64,000 nt of DNA from Arhodomonas aquaeolei DSM 8974 (GTDB taxonomy: Bacteria > Pseudomonadota > Gammaproteobacteria > Nitrococcales > Nitrococcaceae), in contig NZ_KB894815.1 of NCBI RefSeq assembly GCF_000374645.1, positions 1-64,000 of the forward strand, read 5' to 3'. This document shows positions 35,939-44,220 of this stretch, piece after piece. The notes beneath the pieces were generated by a model that was not told the origin of the DNA, made no database searches, and saw nothing but the letters and a program-made list of their open reading frames with translations. Every line of letters starts with the position of its first letter. Within the stretch, counting starts at the first letter, position 1. The position numbers and the translations under genes are program-made.

Positions 35939-36844
35939 GTGGACCTCATCATCTTCACGCTCGCCGTGCTCGACGGCCTGGCGTATGCCTCGCAGGTCTT
36001 CATGGTGGCGGTCGGGATGACGCTGATCTTCGGCGTGATGCGCATCCTCAACATCGCCCACGGCGGCTTCTACGCCATCGGCGCGTACCTGTCGGCGGGC
36101 ATCGGCCTGGCGATCGCCTCCGCCGGGCTCAGCCCCTGGCTGCACCTGCCGGCGCTGGTCATCGGCGCGGCGATGGCCGGCGGCGTGCTCGGGCTGGTCA
36201 TCGAGCGCTTCGTGCTGCGCTACATCTACGTCAAGGAGGAGGTGCTGCAGCTGCTGGTCACCTTCGCCATCTTCATGATCCTCGAGGACGTCCAGCGCCT
36301 GGTCTTCGGCGTGCAGCCCTACGCGGCGAGCAGCCTGGTCGACGCGATGGGCACCATCAACGTGCTCGGCATCCCCTACAACGCCTACCAGGTGCTGCTG
36401 CTGCCCGGTGTGGCCGTGCTCACGCTGGTAGGGCTGCGGTGGTTCCTGCATCACACCCTGCTCGGCCACCTCATCACCGCCACCGCCGAGGACCGCGAGG
36501 CGGCGACGGCCATGGGGGTGAACGCCAACCGGGTGTTCCTGCTGACCTTCACCATCGGCACCGTGCTGGCCGCCCTGGGCGGCGCTTTCGCGGCGCCGAC
36601 CACGGCGGTGCAGCTCGGCATGGGCGCGGACATGATCGTGCTCTCCTTCGCGGTGGTGGTCACCGCGGGCCTGGGGCAGGTCGAGGGGGCCGCGGTCACC
36701 GCGGTGCTGATCGGCCTGGGGCGCTCGTTCGCGATCTACCTGATGCCCGAGCTCGACGTGCTGATGCCCTACTTCATCATGATGCTCGTGCTGCTGGTCC
36801 GTCCCAACGGGCTGTTCGGCACGGTCCAGACGAGGAAGATCTGA
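35939..36844 (+). CDS. livH: Branched-chain-type ABC permease, LivH-like
   Basis: A 301-residue inner-membrane protein with about eight helices and the LivH motif near the C-terminal third (ATAEDREAATAMGVNANRVF, the EAA-like loop contacting the ATPases). GTG start with GGGAGGGG upstream. Forms the channel with the LivM-like protein one base further on. Confidence 0.92.
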   Translation: MDLIIFTLAVLDGLAYASQVFMVAVGMTLIFGVMRILNIAHGGFYAIGAYLSAGIGLAIASAGLSPWLHLPALVIGAAMAGGVLGLVIERFVLRYIYVKEEVLQLLVTFAIFMILEDVQRLVFGVQPYAASSLVDAMGTINVLGIPYNAYQVLLLPGVAVLTLVGLRWFLHHTLLGHLITATAEDREAATAMGVNANRVFLLTFTIGTVLAALGGAFAAPTTAVQLGMGADMIVLSFAVVVTAGLGQVEGAAVTAVLIGLGRSFAIYLMPELDVLMPYFIMMLVLLVRPNGLFGTVQTRKI

Positions 36845-36845
36845 C

Positions 36846-37802
36846 ATGCGCGGCGGCCGGTTTCTGTTGCTCGGGGTGGTGGCGCTGATCGCGCTCATGC
36901 CCCTGTTCGCGCCCTGGAGCAAGACCTTCCTGGTGCTGGCGATCGCCAAAGGGCTCGCGGTGCTCGGCATCGTGGTGCTGCTGCGTGCCGGCCAGGTCTC
37001 CTTCGGGCACGCCCTGTTCTTCGCGGCCAGCGCCTACGTGGCGGCCTTCGCCGCGCGGCTGCTCGGTGGCGGCGAGCTGCTCACCCTGCTGGTGATCGGC
37101 GCCCTCGGCAGCGGCGTGCTGGGCCTGCTGGTCGGGCTGTTCGTGGTGCGCTACCGCTACATCTTCTTCGGCATGCTCAACCTGGCGTTCTCCATGGTTT
37201 TCTACGCCGTGCTGGAGAAGTTCTACCACTACACCGGCGGCAGCGACGGGCTGATCCTCTCGCGTCCGAGCGTGCTCGGCATCGGCCTGGAGCGGCTGCC
37301 CTTCGAGTACACGCTGTTCTACGTCGCCCTGGCGACGGCGGCTGTGCTCGGCTGGCTGGTGCACCGCTACCTCAACTCGGCACCGGGCCGGGCCCTGGCG
37401 GCGATCAAGACCAACGAGACCCGCCTGGAGTACCTGGGCATCTCGGCGCGGGGCACGCTGCTGGTGGCCTACGTGATCTCGGCGATGCTCGCCGGCGTGG
37501 GCGGCACCCTGGCGGCGGTCATGCAGGGCCTGGTGACGCCGGAGTATGCCTACTGGGTGCGCTCCGGGGAGTTCGTGTTCATCGCCATCCTCGGCGGGGC
37601 CGGCCACGTGCTGGGCGCGTTCGCCGGGGCGCTGGTCTACGAGGGCGTGCGCATGTACCTCGCCGTGCTCGCCGCGGACATGTGGCAGCTGCTGCTGGGC
37701 GTGGTCCTGCTGGTGATCGTGCTGTTCGCCTCCGAGGGGCTCGTCGGCCTGTGGCACCGGATATCCGGCCGGTTCGCGCCGGCGGGGAGGGAGGCATCAT
37801 GA
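36846..37802 (+). CDS. livM: Branched-chain-type ABC permease, LivM-like
   Basis: A 318-residue permease. The characteristic LNSAPGRALAAIKTNETRLE with YLGISARGTLLVAYVISA is the cytoplasmic loop that docks the ATPase subunits, followed by GVGGTLAAVMQGLVTPEYAY. Its stop overlaps the next ATG (ATGA). Confidence 0.92.
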   Translation: MRGGRFLLLGVVALIALMPLFAPWSKTFLVLAIAKGLAVLGIVVLLRAGQVSFGHALFFAASAYVAAFAARLLGGGELLTLLVIGALGSGVLGLLVGLFVVRYRYIFFGMLNLAFSMVFYAVLEKFYHYTGGSDGLILSRPSVLGIGLERLPFEYTLFYVALATAAVLGWLVHRYLNSAPGRALAAIKTNETRLEYLGISARGTLLVAYVISAMLAGVGGTLAAVMQGLVTPEYAYWVRSGEFVFIAILGGAGHVLGAFAGALVYEGVRMYLAVLAADMWQLLLGVVLLVIVLFASEGLVGLWHRISGRFAPAGREAS

Positions 37803-38542
37803 GCCAGGCACTCATCGAGGCCCGTGACCTGCACATCGAGTTCGGCGGGGTGAAGGCCGCCGACGGCGTGGACCTGTCGGTCCACGAGTCAGACCATCTC
37901 GCGATCATCGGCCCCAACGGGGCGGGCAAGACCACGTTCCTCAATATCTGCACCGGCTACCTGCGGCCCAAGTCCGGGACGGTGCGCTTCGACGGCACCG
38001 AGATCACCGGGCGCAGCCCGCGCTGGATCACCCGGCGCGGCATCGCCCGGGCGTTCCAGATCCCGCAGCTGTTCCTCGAGCACACGGTGATCGAGAACAT
38101 GCTCATCGGCGCCGCCGCCCGGGACCGGGTGCGCTCGCTGTGGCGGCCGCTGTCCGCGTCCACAGCCCGCGACGAGATGATGGAGCTGCTCGAGCTCATG
38201 GGCGTGGCGGACGTCGCCGCCCAGGTGGTCACCGCGCTGCCGGAGGGCCAGCGCAAGCTCATCGACATCGCCCTGGCGCTGGCGCTCAAGCCGCGGGTGC
38301 TGCTGATGGACGAGCCCACCAGCGGGGTGAGCTCCCAGGAGAAGTTCCAGGTGATGGACACCCTGCTGCGGGTGCTCGCCCACCAGCAGGTCACGGCGGT
38401 GTTCGTCGAGCACGACATGGAGATGGTGGAGCGCTACGCCGAGCGGGTGGCGGTCTGGGACGCCGGGCGCATCCGTATCGAGGGGACGCCCGCCGAGGTG
38501 CTCGCCGACGCCGGCGTGCAACGCGACGTGATTGGGTTGTAG
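37799..38542 (+). CDS. livG: ABC importer ATPase, LivG-like
   Basis: A 247-residue ATPase. Walker A GPNGAGKT near 40-47, Q-loop FQIPQL, Walker B VLLMDEPTSGVS, H-loop FVEHDME. The signature reads ALPEGQRK instead of LSGGQ, common in LivG-type subunits. Overlaps livM by four bases. Confidence 0.92.
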   Translation: MSQALIEARDLHIEFGGVKAADGVDLSVHESDHLAIIGPNGAGKTTFLNICTGYLRPKSGTVRFDGTEITGRSPRWITRRGIARAFQIPQLFLEHTVIENMLIGAAARDRVRSLWRPLSASTARDEMMELLELMGVADVAAQVVTALPEGQRKLIDIALALALKPRVLLMDEPTSGVSSQEKFQVMDTLLRVLAHQQVTAVFVEHDMEMVERYAERVAVWDAGRIRIEGTPAEVLADAGVQRDVIGL

Positions 38543-38544
38543 CC

Positions 38545-39249
38545 ATGCTGCGATTTGAAGGCATCAATGCGCGTATCCAGGGGGTGCCCGTCCTGCGCGA
38601 CGTGGACTTCACCCTCGAGCCCGGGGCGACCGTGGCGCTGATCGGGCGCAACGGCGCGGGCAAGACCACGACCCTGCGCACGGTCATGGGGTTCATCGCC
38701 CCGGACAGCGGCTCGCTGTATCTCGGCGATCGCTGCATCGACGACATCCCCGCCCACGCCCGGCCTGGTCTGGGGATCGGCTACGCCCCCGAGGACCGGC
38801 GGCTGTTCTCCGCGTTCAACGTGCGCGAGAACATCCTGCTGCCGGCCCGCGCCGCGCGGGTGGCACCGGAGGAGATCCGGCGCCGGCTGGACGGGGTCTA
38901 CGAGATCCTCCCGGAGCTCCGGGACATGGCCGAGCGCCCCGGCGGCACGGTCAGCGGCGGCCAGGGCAAGATGGTCGCCCTCGGCCGGGCGCTGATGATC
39001 GGCACCCGGGTCGTGCTCCTCGACGAGCCCTTCCAGGGCCTCGCCCCGGCACTGGCCAACCGTTACGCGGAGGCGCTGCGCACCCTGCGCGAGCGTGACC
39101 GAGACATCACCCTGGTGATCACCGAATCGAACCCGGCGCTGTTGCGGCAGTTCGCCGACCGGACACTCGTCATAGAGCGCGGCGAGGTGAGCGAGGGCAG
39201 CCTGGAGCGCAGCCACGCGGACGCCGCCACACAGGAGGAGATTTCATGA
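38545..39249 (+). CDS. livF: ABC importer ATPase, LivF-like
   Basis: A 234-residue ATPase. Walker A GRNGAGKTT, PEDRRLFSAFNVRENILLPA, signature TVSGGQGKMVALGRAL, Walker B VVLLDEPFQGLAP. The H-loop position carries ITES rather than an H-containing FVEH motif, so the switch histidine seems missing, as in asymmetric ABC pairs. Overlaps the aldehyde dehydrogenase gene by four bases. Confidence 0.88.
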   Translation: MLRFEGINARIQGVPVLRDVDFTLEPGATVALIGRNGAGKTTTLRTVMGFIAPDSGSLYLGDRCIDDIPAHARPGLGIGYAPEDRRLFSAFNVRENILLPARAARVAPEEIRRRLDGVYEILPELRDMAERPGGTVSGGQGKMVALGRALMIGTRVVLLDEPFQGLAPALANRYAEALRTLRERDRDITLVITESNPALLRQFADRTLVIERGEVSEGSLERSHADAATQEEIS

Positions 39250-40721
39250 CCCGCACGAAGCTCGACATCTCGCCGGACGGCGAAGCGGTCACGATCCTGA
39301 TCGACAACCAGTGGCGCGCCGCCGCCGGTGGTGGCGCGGTCGCCGTGCACGCGCCCTCGGACGACGGTGCGTTCGCGCAGATCGCCCGCGGCGGTGCCGC
39401 CGAGGTGGACGAGGCCGTCGCCGCCGCCCGTCACGCCTTCGAGGAGGGCGAGTGGGGCCGGCTCACCGCCATCGAGCGCGGCCGGCTGCTGATGCGCGTC
39501 GGCGAGCTGATCCAGGCCAACGCCGAGGAGCTCGCCCAGCTCGAGAGCCGGGACACCGGCAAGCCGCTGAGCCAGGGCCGCGCGGACATGGTCGCCGCGG
39601 CGCGCTACTTCGAGTACTACGGCTCGGCGGCGGACAAGGTCCACGGCGAGACCATCCCGTTCCTCGACGGCTACACGGTGATGGCCCTGCGCGAGCCCTT
39701 TGGCGTGACCGGTCACATCATTCCGTGGAACTACCCGGCGCAGATGTTCGGGCGCTCGCTCGCGCCCTCGCTGGCGATGGGCAACGCCACCGTGCTCAAG
39801 CCCGCCGAGGAGGCCTGCCTGCTGCCGCTGCGCATCGCCGACCTCGCCATCGAGGCGGGCTTCCCGCCGGGGGCCATCAACGTGGTCACCGGCCTCGGCG
39901 AGGAGGCCGGCGCGCCGCTGGCCTCCCACCCGGATATCGACTTCCTCGCCTTCACCGGCTCCCCGGAGGTGGGGACGCTGGTCCAGCAGGCGGCGGCGCG
40001 CAATCACGTCGGCTGCGTGCTGGAGCTCGGCGGCAAGTCGCCGCAGATCGTCTTCGACGACGCCGACTTCGACGCCGTGCTGCCGGTGGTGCAGAAGGCC
40101 ATCGTCCAGAACGCCGGCCAGACCTGCTCCGCCGGCAGCCGGGTGCTGGTGCAGGAGAGCGTTTTCGACGCCTTCATCGAGCGCCTGACCGCCGCCTTCG
40201 GCGAGCTGGTCACCGCCAGCCACGACGCGGACGCGAACTGTGGGCCGCTGGTCAGTCGCGCCCAGCAGCAGCGGGTGCAGCGCATGCTCGCCGACGCGGA
40301 GGCGGACGGCGTGCCGGTGATCGCCCGCGGGCGCATCGCCGAAGGCACGCCGGAGCAAGGTTACTACGTCGCGCCGACGCTGCTCGGGCCGGTGCCGCGG
40401 GAGCACACCATCGCCCGTGAGGAGGTGTTCGGGCCGGTGCTCTGCGCCATTCCCTTCCGCGACGAGGCGGACGCCGTCGCCCTGGCCAACGGCACCGACT
40501 ACGGCCTGGTCGCGGGCATCTGGACCCGCGACGGAGCCCGCCAGATGCGCATGGCGCGGCGGGTGCGCGCGGGGCAGGTCTTCGTCAACGGCTACGGCGC
40601 CGGCGGCGGCATCGAGTTGCCCTTCGGTGGCATGAAGAAGAGCGGCCACGGGCGCGAGAAGGGCTTCGAGGCGCTGCGCGAGTTCTCGGTGGTCAAGACC
40701 GTCGTGCTCAACCATGGCTGA
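39246..40721 (+). CDS. NAD(P)-dependent aldehyde dehydrogenase
   Basis: A 491-residue enzyme with all catalytic parts: GHIIPWNYPAQMFGRSLAPS, NVVTGLG, TGSPEVGTLVQQAA, LELGGKSPQIVFDDAD (Glu), NAGQTCSAGSRV (nucleophile Cys) and EEVFGPVL. Oxidises an aldehyde, substrate unknown; resembles betaine-aldehyde-type enzymes in general layout. ATGA overlap with livF ties it to uptake. Confidence 0.93.
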   Translation: MTRTKLDISPDGEAVTILIDNQWRAAAGGGAVAVHAPSDDGAFAQIARGGAAEVDEAVAAARHAFEEGEWGRLTAIERGRLLMRVGELIQANAEELAQLESRDTGKPLSQGRADMVAAARYFEYYGSAADKVHGETIPFLDGYTVMALREPFGVTGHIIPWNYPAQMFGRSLAPSLAMGNATVLKPAEEACLLPLRIADLAIEAGFPPGAINVVTGLGEEAGAPLASHPDIDFLAFTGSPEVGTLVQQAAARNHVGCVLELGGKSPQIVFDDADFDAVLPVVQKAIVQNAGQTCSAGSRVLVQESVFDAFIERLTAAFGELVTASHDADANCGPLVSRAQQQRVQRMLADAEADGVPVIARGRIAEGTPEQGYYVAPTLLGPVPREHTIAREEVFGPVLCAIPFRDEADAVALANGTDYGLVAGIWTRDGARQMRMARRVRAGQVFVNGYGAGGGIELPFGGMKKSGHGREKGFEALREFSVVKTVVLNHG

Positions 40722-40736
40722 TGCGACGGCAATCGG

Positions 40737-40850
40737 AGCGCGCGGGTGGGAGGGTCCCGCCGGGACCGTCTGCGGCCATGGATGGCCGCAGTCGAGCGTA
40801 CAGGGAGGTGTTCACAGCGTGTCCCGGCGGGATCCTCTCACCCCGCGCGG
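40737..40850 (+). repeat. Large stem-loop repeat, copy A
   Basis: Outer arms of about 26-30 bases (40739-40766 and 40821-40850, sharing TCCCGCCGGGAC) enclose a 62-base core (40763-40824) that contains an inner hairpin, CTGCGGCCAT / ATGGCCGCAG type, and the segment GAGCGTACAGGGAGGTGTTC. The same core recurs inverted at 41685-41746. Lies between the aldehyde dehydrogenase and SDR genes. Confidence 0.85.
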
Positions 40851-40899
40851 CCCAAACCCCGGTCACATATGAATGAAGGATAGCGAGGAGGAGAGTCCC

Positions 40900-41649
40900 A
40901 TGAGGATGAAGGACAGGATCGCGGTGGTCACGGGCGCGGCGTCGGGTTTCGGCGCGGAGATCGCCCGGGTGTTCGCCCGCGAGGGCGCGAAGGTGGTGGT
41001 CGCCGACCTCAACGAGGAGGGCGCGAAGGCCGTCGCCGCCGAGATCGGCGACAGCGCCATCGGCGTGCGCGCCGACGTCGCTAACCGCACCGACGTGAAG
41101 GCGATGATCGACACCGCCGTCGAGCGCTTCGGCGGCTTCGACACCATCGTCAACAACGCCGGCTTCACCCACGTGAACCAGCCGATGATGGACGTCACCG
41201 AGGAGGACTTCGACCGCTGCTACTCGGTCAACGTGAAGTCCATCTACCTGGCCGCCCTCGAGGCGGTGCCGCACTTGCGCAAGCGCGGCGGCGGCAACAT
41301 TATCAATATCGCCTCGACCGCCGGTGTCCGGCCGCGCCCTGGGCTGACTTGGTACAACGGCAGCAAGGGCGCGGCCATCGTCACCAGCAAGTCCATGGCC
41401 GTTGAGCTGGGCCCGGAGAACATCCGGGTCAACGCCATCTGCCCCGTGATCGGCGAGACCGGGATGCTCGAGCGCTTCATGGGCGTGCCGGACACCCCGG
41501 AGAACCGCAAGAAGTTCCTCGCCACCATCCCCCTCGGGCGCATGTCTCGCCCCGCCGATGTGGCCAACGCCGCGCTCTACCTCGCCAGCGACGAGGCCGA
41601 GTTCATCAGCGGCGTGGCACTGGAGGTGGATGGGGCGCGCTGCGTGTGA
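40900..41649 (+). CDS. Short-chain dehydrogenase/reductase
   Basis: A 249-residue SDR: cofactor loop TGAASGFGAEIARVF, VADLNEEG (Asp favours NAD), NNAGFTH, Ser-Tyr-Lys triad in NIASTAGVRPRPG and TWYNGSKGAA, and PVIGETGMLERF. Likely oxidises a hydroxyl group of the substrate ahead of the aldehyde dehydrogenase. GAGGAG precedes ATG 40900. The gene is bracketed by inverted copies of a 62-base repeat. Confidence 0.92.
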   Translation: MRMKDRIAVVTGAASGFGAEIARVFAREGAKVVVADLNEEGAKAVAAEIGDSAIGVRADVANRTDVKAMIDTAVERFGGFDTIVNNAGFTHVNQPMMDVTEEDFDRCYSVNVKSIYLAALEAVPHLRKRGGGNIINIASTAGVRPRPGLTWYNGSKGAAIVTSKSMAVELGPENIRVNAICPVIGETGMLERFMGVPDTPENRKKFLATIPLGRMSRPADVANAALYLASDEAEFISGVALEVDGARCV

Positions 41650-41663
41650 GCGCCGCGCGGTTC

Positions 41664-41770
41664 GGGGAGGGACGGTGCGGCGGCGGACACGCCGTGAATA
41701 CCTCCCTGTACGCTTGACTACGGCCATCCCCGGCCGCAGTCGGTCCGCCGCCGCACCGTCGTCCCTCCCC
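41664..41770 (-). repeat. Large stem-loop repeat, copy B (inverted relative to copy A)
   Basis: Outer arms GACGGTGCGGCGGCGGAC (41671-41688) and the perfect complement at 41743-41760, extended by GGGGAGG / CCTCCCC. The 62-base core at 41685-41746, read on the minus strand, matches copy A at about 55 of 62 positions, whereas the stems differ in sequence. Placed between the SDR and the SdhA-type gene. Confidence 0.85.
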
Positions 41771-41829
41771 GGTGGCCCGCCGTCCCCTGCCGGGACGATC
41801 CGTGACTGAAAAGGAGTGACAACACGCCC

Positions 41830-43620
41830 ATGTCCGCCGAGCCGACCATTGAGCACAACCACGACGTGGTGGTCGTTGGCGCCGGAGGCGCCGGCCTCCG
41901 GGCCACCCTGGGCATGGCCGCCCAGGGGCTAGACACTGCCTGCGTGACCAAGGTCTTCCCGACCCGCAGCCACACCGTGGCCGCCCAGGGCGGCATCGCC
42001 GCGGCGCTGGGCAACATGGATGAGGACGACTGGCGCTGGCACGCCTACGACACCATCAAAGGCTCCGACTGGCTGGGTGACCAGGACGCCATCGCCGCCA
42101 TGTGCGAGGCGGCGCCGGCGGCGATCACCGAGCTCGAGCACTTCGGGGTGCCGTTCTCGCGCACCGGCGACGGCCGGGTCTATCAGCGGCCCCTGGGCGG
42201 GCACAGCACCCGCTTCGGGGAGGGCCGCGCCAACCGCGCCTGCGCCGCCGCCGACCGCACCGGCCACGCCATCCTGCACACCCTCTACCAGCAGTCGCTC
42301 CGGCACCGGGCGGAGTTCCACATCGAGTTCTTCGCCATCGACCTGATCATGGACGGCGACGGTGCCTGCCGCGGCGTCGTCGCCCTGGAGCTCGCCACCG
42401 GCCGCGTCCACCGCTTCCGCGCGCGCATCACCGTGCTCGCCACCGGGGGCTACGGGCGTGCGTACTTCTCGTGCACCTCCGCGCACACCTGCACCGGCGA
42501 CGGCGCGGGCATGGCCCTGCGCGCCGGGCTGCCGCTGCAGGACATGGAGTTCGTGCAGTTCCACCCCACCGGTATCTACGGCTCCGGGTGTCTGATCACC
42601 GAGGGCGTGCGCGGCGAGGGCGGCTACCTCACCAACGCCGACGGCGACCGGTTCATGGAGCGCTACGCGCCCAACGCCAGGGACCTCGCCTCCCGCGATG
42701 TGGTCAGCCGTGCGATGACCGTGGAGATGCGCGAGGGCCGGGGGGTCGGCGAGCGCGGCGATCATATCCATCTCCACCTCGCCCACCTGGGCCCGGAGGT
42801 CATCAACGAACGCCTGCCGGGGATCGTTGAGACCGCGCGTATCTTCGCCGGGATTGATGTCACCCGCGAGCCGATCCCGGTGCTGCCCACGGTCCACTAC
42901 AACATGGGCGGCATCCCCACGAACCGTCACGGCGAGGTGGTCGCCCCCCGTGACGGCGACCCGGAGGCGGTGGTCCCCGGCCTCATGGCCATCGGCGAGG
43001 CCGCCTGCGTGTCCGTGCACGGCGCCAACCGCCTGGGCTCGAACTCGCTGCTCGACCTCATTGTCTTCGGCCGCGCCGCCGCGCTTCGCGCGGCCGAGGT
43101 GCTGCGCGGCGAGGGCCCGGACCGCGGCGCTTTGCCGGCGGCGGCATCGACGCCAGCGATCGAGCGCCTGGAGCGGTTGCGTACCGCCGACGGCGAGACG
43201 CCCACCGCTCGCCTGCGCGATGGCCTGCAGCGGGACATGCAGGACTACGCGGCGGTGTTCCGCACCGGCGAGACCCTGGAGGAGGGCTGCCGCCGGATCG
43301 ACGCCCTGCTGGCGGGCTTCGCCGATGTGTCGGTCACCGACCGCGGGCGCATCTGGAACACGGACCTGATCGAGACCCTGGAGCTGGAGAACCTGCTCGG
43401 CTGCGCCGCGGCCACCGTGCACGCCGCCCGCCACCGCACCGAGAGCCGCGGCGCCCACGCCCGCGAGGACTTCCCTGATCGGAATGACACCGAGTGGATG
43501 CGTCACAGCCTCGCCTGGCTGGACGCGAACGGCGCCGTGCGCCTGGGCGAGCGCCCCGTGCGGCTGCAGACCGGCACGCCGGAGTTCGCCAGCGTCGAGC
43601 CGGTGGCCCGGGTGTACTGA
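41830..43620 (+). CDS. Succinate-dehydrogenase/fumarate-reductase-type flavoprotein (orphan SdhA paralogue)
   Basis: A 596-residue full-length SdhA-type protein. FAD loop [18 protein letters not shown], covalent-FAD His in [17 protein letters not shown], active-site residues in [45 protein letters not shown] and [15 protein letters not shown]. All key dicarboxylate-binding His/Arg are present. No iron-sulfur (SdhB) or membrane subunit is in the island, so it must work alone or borrow the respiratory partners. AAGGAG is 13 bases from the ATG. Confidence 0.88.
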   Translation: MSAEPTIEHNHDVVVVGAGGAGLRATLGMAAQGLDTACVTKVFPTRSHTVAAQGGIAAALGNMDEDDWRWHAYDTIKGSDWLGDQDAIAAMCEAAPAAITELEHFGVPFSRTGDGRVYQRPLGGHSTRFGEGRANRACAAADRTGHAILHTLYQQSLRHRAEFHIEFFAIDLIMDGDGACRGVVALELATGRVHRFRARITVLATGGYGRAYFSCTSAHTCTGDGAGMALRAGLPLQDMEFVQFHPTGIYGSGCLITEGVRGEGGYLTNADGDRFMERYAPNARDLASRDVVSRAMTVEMREGRGVGERGDHIHLHLAHLGPEVINERLPGIVETARIFAGIDVTREPIPVLPTVHYNMGGIPTNRHGEVVAPRDGDPEAVVPGLMAIGEAACVSVHGANRLGSNSLLDLIVFGRAAALRAAEVLRGEGPDRGALPAAASTPAIERLERLRTADGETPTARLRDGLQRDMQDYAAVFRTGETLEEGCRRIDALLAGFADVSVTDRGRIWNTDLIETLELENLLGCAAATVHAARHRTESRGAHAREDFPDRNDTEWMRHSLAWLDANGAVRLGERPVRLQTGTPEFASVEPVARVY

Positions 43621-43632
43621 GGAGGCAAGGCA

Positions 43633-44220
43633 ATGGACACGCAGGCGAAACGTGAGGCCCGGGTGAACGAGACCCTGGCACGGGTGCGGGCGCTGCTGCC
43701 CGGCGAGGTGCGCGAGCGCGAGCCGCTGGGCCGGGCCCTGGAGGCCCTCATCGAGCTGGCCCGCGAGCCCGCCCTGTGGGGCGAGGCGGATTTCCCCGCG
43801 CCGTCGGTGGACGAGCGCCAGGCGCGCTACCTGCTGAGCGAGGACCCGGACCGCCGCTATGCCCTCTACCTGAACGTCATGCGCCCGGGCAAGCGCATCC
43901 CGCCCCACGACCACACCACCTGGGCGTGCGTGGCCGCGGTGGAGGGCGTGGAGCACAACACCCTCTACCGCCGTCTCGACGACGGCTCGGTCGAGGGCCG
44001 TGCCCGGCTGGCCGTGCGCGAGGAGGTCGAGCTCGCCCCGGGCAAGGGTGTGGCGCTGCTCGCCGACGACATCCACTCGGTCCGGATCCCGCCGGGCGGG
44101 GTCATCCGCCACCTCCATCTCTACGGCCGTGCGCTGGAGACGCTCACCGGGCGGACGCGCTTCGATCCGGAGGCCGGTACCTGCGCGCCCATGGACATCG
44201 GCGTGCAGACCCGGCGGTGA
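43633..44220 (+). CDS. Thiol dioxygenase, cysteine-dioxygenase (CDO type I) family
   Basis: A 195-residue cupin of the CDO family. Iron ligands by position: His92, His94 (PPHDHTTWACV) and His148 (DDIHSVRIPPGG). Relatives oxidise cysteine, 3-mercaptopropionate or mercaptosuccinate to the sulfinate. The exact substrate is not readable from sequence. It begins 12 bases after the SdhA-type gene and its stop overlaps the rhodanese start (TGATG). Confidence 0.85.
   Translation: MDTQAKREARVNETLARVRALLPGEVREREPLGRALEALIELAREPALWGEADFPAPSVDERQARYLLSEDPDRRYALYLNVMRPGKRIPPHDHTTWACVAAVEGVEHNTLYRRLDDGSVEGRARLAVREEVELAPGKGVALLADDIHSVRIPPGGVIRHLHLYGRALETLTGRTRFDPEAGTCAPMDIGVQTRR

Noticed and set aside
38545-39249. 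Loss-of-function LivF because of a missing switch histidine
   Set aside because: Asymmetric ATPase pairs with one degenerate H-loop are common in ABC importers; the other motifs are intact.
43776-44219. Extension of the rhodanese frame upstream to 43776
   Set aside because: It overlaps the dioxygenase gene in another frame and gives an Arg/Gly-rich shadow translation; the TGATG junction gives the natural start.
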